A DNA stretch of 64,000 nucleotides, taken from Parelaphostrongylus tenuis (taxonomy: Eukaryota; Nematoda; Chromadorea; Rhabditida; Metastrongylidae). The position numbers and the translations under genes are program-made. The DNA lies in NCBI GenBank assembly GCA_019055375.1, contig JAHQIW010004424.1, positions 1 through 64,000 on the forward strand. Reading direction: 5' to 3'. The notes under the pieces were generated by a model. The model saw only the letters and a list, made by a program, of their open reading frames with translations. It did no database searches and was not told the DNA's origin. The stretch's first letter is position 1, and every line of letters starts with the position of its first letter. This document shows, piece by piece, positions 27,001 through 33,000 of this stretch.

Positions 27001-30000
27001 CGATGTACGGCAGAGAGGAGTGAGATAGATAGTGATATCCACTGTTCGGGTAGCAGTTCTAGAGGAGATAAAGCCGTTCTCACGTTAAGGGTATGCGAAG
27101 CAGAGAAGGTGGGGCAGATAGTCCACCCTTGCAAACAAGACACGCAGATTTGGGCTTAGGGAAGTTAGAAGTGGAAGCAAAGTGTTGAGATGCTTTTCCG
27201 GATGATGCATTCGAGAATACGAGTCGAATGCGTCAAATTCGGTGTTTTCACGTTGACAAAGTCTCGTGTCAGATTGCAGAACTCTGTAAATGCGAATGTT
27301 ATTAACTTTGAACAGCTTCTATTCTTGAAACTGTTCTGTATGCAGATCCGCTTTAGGTGCATTCATTGTCTTCGAGTATGCTCCAGTGGAAGCCACTACG
27401 ACGAAGCGTATATTGTAGACTTGGGTTCTTTACGGCTAGATACTTTAGCAAACTTTATGCTCTATACTCTATCAAAGATATTCTATGTCTATCAGTGTAA
27501 ACTCCATGAAGAAGTTCAAGCAATCGAAAGGTTTACTTTTTTCTCCTTTGTTTTCTTCCGTTTAATCCAAGTTCATTGAATGCAGTTTTGTACCCCTTTA
27601 ATGTTTACCATCTCATGATGGCCAAGAGATGGTAACTCATAAGTGCTTAGTCGCGGTCCATAATCGATGTTGATCGCATAATGTGGTTTTAAATTGGAGG
27701 CTTAGAGTAGGAAGGATTTATGTATCTACGATCGGAAAACCTACCTTTAAATGACATTGAGCGAGAAAGTAATGTAACCCTGACACACAACGGTATGGCA
27801 AAAAGTGTTAATAAGTTGATAGTAAGATAAAGCTCTGTTAGCACTCAATACTGCAGAATGAGTACATTTTGTCAGCAAAATAAATTGTATATGAATCAAA
27901 AATTCTCTGAGAATGGCTAAATACAGGCCAAGAATCCAGTGATCCAGCGGCCTTTGCAGGAAAACCACAGCATTTCATTCCTTCTACACAGACAGTTCGA
28001 ACTGTCTCTGACCACCCAGGATTCACATTCGTCAGATTTTTACTAAGACCGGACGATCTTCAAGCCGACAAATTTTGCCTATCAAAATATATTCTGAGGC
28101 AGTGATATGCTTACCGAGTTGATGACCTTCACATGACGGAGGGCTGCTTGGTCTTGATTGGAAGTCAATTTTGCCATTTTCATTTTTTTTGCATTACCAT
28201 ATCTCTTTATCAACTAGCCTTTCCTCGTTTGCTGGCACCTTTAAAAAATTGAAAGATTTTTTTCTGAGAATCGTCATGTTAACTCACTCCCCTATTGGTA
28301 AATGATTTGCTGTTTTTATAGAACACATGATTTATTGTTTTCAAGAGTTAGGCTATGAATACGACTAGCAAAATATATATTATGTAATTGCACTGCATAT
28401 TAGTAATGTGAATATTTGTCATTTGAAATGATTTGAGCCACATGGTAGCATGGAAGCGTTTCTGAGTATCGAACTACAACGTACAGCAAGGGCCTCCAGC
28501 CTTAGGACGAGTCTGACATCTCTGCCACGAGAGCTCAGGTAAAAGTAGCCCATATCGGATATTGCCACTATCTTGGTATTGACTAGTCTCAAGGCACCAA
28601 ATCTCTCCATGACAAGGGCCTTCGGCTGCATAGTATTGCGAAAACCGCAAAAGGGCTGCGGCTAAGCTGACCTCGAAAGTTCAAGAAATAGCAAAAGCTA
28701 ATTCGGCAAAATTTTGCATCAGCACCGTGTACATTACGTGCTACGATCTACGAAGTCGAGTGGTGCGACAACCGGCGAGAGACGATTAAATTGGGTTCAG
28801 GGAAACGCCATTGAAAGGGACAAAATGATCATGTCTACGACACGTGATGAAGACTGGCTCCTTGCATTTCAAGCTGGAGAACTCTCCTTATAAGCCGACC
28901 TACACGCTTACTTTAGACGGCTGATTGAAGCGAATTCTATGCGATCACCCTACAAGAAACGAAAAGCAGGAAGGCCAACGTTCATGAAAGATATAAGGCT
29001 ACCCTATTCACTCATGGAGACAACTTCCGCTACGGAATGTCGAAGTGTGCGACCATTTGCCTTTTGTCCAAGCCCTTCGCACAAAATCCTTCTTTGACTC
29101 AACAACATTTCTCGCTCCTAACTTCCTTGCCAGAAAAAAAGCCATTATCACTAGCTTGAAGCCCTAATGATAACGAGTTGGAAGCGTTCTCCTACATTCT
29201 GAAGAAAGTCGTCGGGAACAAAGAGTTCTTTTGAAAATATGTCGCTGGAGACTTCAACACGGAGTATGGAAGGATCAGCGAGAATGAATAGAAGATAAAA
29301 CAAAAGAATAACAAAAACAATCTTGCAGGACTTGTCCGCAGAGTGTCTCCTTCTTGGAAAACAACACCACCCCATGCGGAAATGAATAGAAAATGATGCT
29401 TCTCTGATACCTCTGTGGTGCCTGCATTCTGTACGGGTCCTGTTCACCGCCTTCTACGCTCGTTTCAGTCATATGCTGGAGTAGAACTGCTATCACCTTC
29501 AGATAAAATCAGATTCTCGATGAGGATGTTCCGCGTGTGAACATCTGGCATCCGACTGACAAATAAAGGTAAACCTGATTGAAAACCCACAGGCTACTTT
29601 TCGATAGGCCTTAATCTGTGCCAAACTCATATCACCTCTGCAAGCATGAAGTTTAGACCAGTTTTTTGTAGTCACTAAGGAGCTATTCAAAAAAAGCTGA
29701 AGCTAATTCTAATCTAAACGCACTTAACTAAGCGAATGATGAGCGCCAGTTGTAGGAAATCTTTCCAAAAAGATCTACTTCGGCACAGGCAAAATGGAGA
29801 CAATGCATTCTAGAAAAACGCCCTAGCCATTCTGGTAAAAATTATGATTCACCATTCGTTCCAATCAATGTTTGTGGAGCCATCAGTACAACCCGCCATG
29901 ATGTAGCGTTTTTGATGAAGAGATCAATACCAATCTTCTACGCTGCACGAAGTCTCTCTAAGACCGTAAAATTTCCACGGAAAGACAACCTAGGATTTTG

Positions 30001-33000
30001 GATTGTGAAGAACATCATACATTCAGAAACAAGATATTCCAGACCACTGGGGTCATCTTACCTAAAAAGATTAGAAGAAGGGATTTTTATGACTATCATC
30101 CAAGGGGCCTGTTGGTTGTATTCTAGAATCTATTCACGATCTGTTCTCCTGCACGTCTCAAGATCTTGGTAGAGGCACGATCAAGGCCAGCAGGACTTCA
30201 AGAGGGTTTCGCTGCATGATTCACAACCATATTTTGTAAATAGCCCTAAAAATTACAGTGAAATCTGCTTGCTCCTTATCCTAATATCTGTCGACTCTGA
30301 AAATACGTTTGACCGAATCTATCAGCGTTCGTCGACGGAAGTGTAGACTCGTTCTACATTTGCACACTTGCTGAATAGATGTATCACAAAGATACAACTT
30401 TAACTCCTCACCGTGCACATAGTAGAAGAGCTTCGAAAAGGTGACACTCAACTGCCATAGCTGTTCATCGCTGCACCACAGTGGATGATGAAGTCGCCTG
30501 ATTGAGACGAGAAAGAAATAAATGTCGATGGAAAACCTTCATCAAACCTTTTAGCAGATGAAATTGTCAATTTTACGATGTGTACCAATCAAGCAATGAC
30601 AATGCTCGGATTTGAGAAAGGTGGGCAAAATCACAGAACAAAGACCAATTTGTGAAGATTCCAAGGAACGAAAATAAACAACTTGAGCTGATAGCTCATT
30701 GATGATGGAGACAACCTCGGAAGTAGACATTAAAACTTCAATGAACTTGGAGAACAACATTAGGGAGGAATCAGACAAAAGTTGGAAATATCACTGACCG
30801 TGTTCGGGTGGCTTAAAGAATGCACCGGCAAAATGACGCACTAAAATCTTCGTGCTCACCTTTTTGATAAATTATGCTTGTGATTTTTCATGTCTGTGAC
30901 TAGCGGCAATTACCTGCAGATGCAGGTGACAACGAGTTCAAGCTCAAGAGATGGGCCTTGCATGCGTCACCATGTTCAGTACCTAGCACCGCCATGAAGA
31001 CTTCAGTCATGCAAAAGGGAGACGAATGGAAATCATGTTGGAGTCTGCACTATCATTGAATATGGGTCATCAAGTAAGTGGGAGCAGTTAACTAACAATA
31101 ATAGCGCAATAGTGACTTCAATCTATATTTCATGAGCTCGTGACTATGATTTGACGTGAAGAAAAGTTTTCATTCAGACCTGGAGAGACGTTGATTGAAT
31201 ACAGTGTGCAAATTAGAAAACTACTCCACGATTCATATAAGATCAAAAATCTTTCCAATGTAGAAAAAAAGGTGACAGTACTTGAATGAAAACTGTTTTC
31301 ATTCAATAACAATCAAAACAATCGACTGCATAGAGAACTCGCTCAATAACACTATAATCTGACAGTGTATTTTGAGCCTTTCATGAGATCTGCCATGGGT
31401 ACTTATACAGCGTAAGATACGTGATTAGGCATTAGAGCCTCGTCAGTTGCTTTTTTCCTTCAGTCAATTCTTAACTACCCCATTGCATATAGGAATCGAT
31501 GACGAATGATTTTTTAGCGTTTGATTGTCGAATGTATGAGTATGGCTGTTACATAAATATATGTAACTTTTTACATTAGACACTTTAATCATCCGTTTTC
31601 ACAGTGGCTTTATTCACTGTGCGGATGTCACTACTTCTAGCATTCACTTTCGTCTTTTTCTCGAGCTTCATAGATTTTTGATCGAACGAGTCTCCTCGCA
31701 ATCTCGTAGACTGCCCGGCTTGACGTTCCGTAGGGCGTTGTTGTTTATTACCGAGGAGAGCTGGTGAGTGGAGCTCGGATCCGCGCGTGCCTCGACGAGC
31801 AACACAACCACTCGGCTGCGGCACCACCCGCATATGGTTATCAATGCATTATTATCTCGAAGCCTTGCCTCAAGAAGAATATAATCTGACAATGTGTTTT
31901 GAGCCTTTCATGAGGGCTGTTATTTGCGCTGATTCAACAATTCCCCTCGTACAGCCACCCCTTTTTTGAGCTTAAATCATTCTTTTTTGGAATTATATTG
32001 AATGTTTTTGGGGGTTTCAAAAACAGTCGATCCTTTGATATAGTTTTGATCTAACAGCAAAAATCTATCGACTGAGAGGTGGTGATGGTACAGTGTCATA
32101 GTACACTGTGCCATCACCACATACGCCTCCCTCCTTGTTTCAATGCAGGGCTGAATGTGGAGCGGGGGTCACTGATGAGGAGGACGAACCTCCGAAACAC
32201 CGGTGTATGACCCTGGGCGTACCAACCCCTTTTTTGAGCTTAAATCATTCTTTTTTGGAATTATATTGAATGTTTTTTGAGGATTTCAAAAACAGTCGAT
32301 CTTTTGATATAATATCACGATGATTGTTTCACTTGCATTGATTGTAAGAAAGTTCGTTGTCGATTCCTTTTTGGGAACGGTAGATTCCCGAGGAGATGAG
32401 TGAACGAAAAGACACCGAGCGACTGACGAGGCTTGAAGGGCGAAATATGTCTTGCACTGTATATGTGCTAACATACCTCATAAAATGCTCAAAATACTTG
32501 GTCAGATTATATTTTTATTACTTATTGTTATTTATTTTATTTCATTATTTTCGCTCTGTTGCAAAAGACTTGTGTAATTTTACGAACGAGTTGCCTCTTT
32601 TCAAGTCCTACATCTGTGATCGCATCCATTTAGTAACCCCAATAATGATTATCATGGTAAAAAAGTCAATAATAGGTAATACCGTGGTTCCCTCGGGTGT
32701 AATACACTCGAGAACTTCTAAGCGCCACTTTACGACTTGGCATCTCACTTTGTACTCGCTCACAATCTGAAATAATAATAATAGGGATCGGAAAACGAAT
32801 TTAGTAGCGAATAAGATAGAATTAGTAGTAATGAAGTTATTGAGCTATGAGAAGTTTGACGTTGATCGACTATTAGTGATCGACTTCACCATTTTTTTCG
32901 TGGAGGTAACTGATTGTATATCTCGTCTAGGTGGTGACATGATGTATCTGCCCAATGCTGTCATCCTTCCAAGCACGCCTAATGGAAATTTTTTAACCTA

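Noticed and set aside
27190..27579. 129-codon plus-strand open frame
   Set aside because: No recognisable motif, no splice context, and composition like the surrounding AT-rich DNA.
27838..28045. Minus-strand open stretch with GWSETVRTVCVEGMKCCGFP, considered as an extra exon of the cassette gene
   Set aside because: Its only acceptor gives a phase that fits neither the signal-peptide exon nor cassette 1, and the direct join of those two is better.
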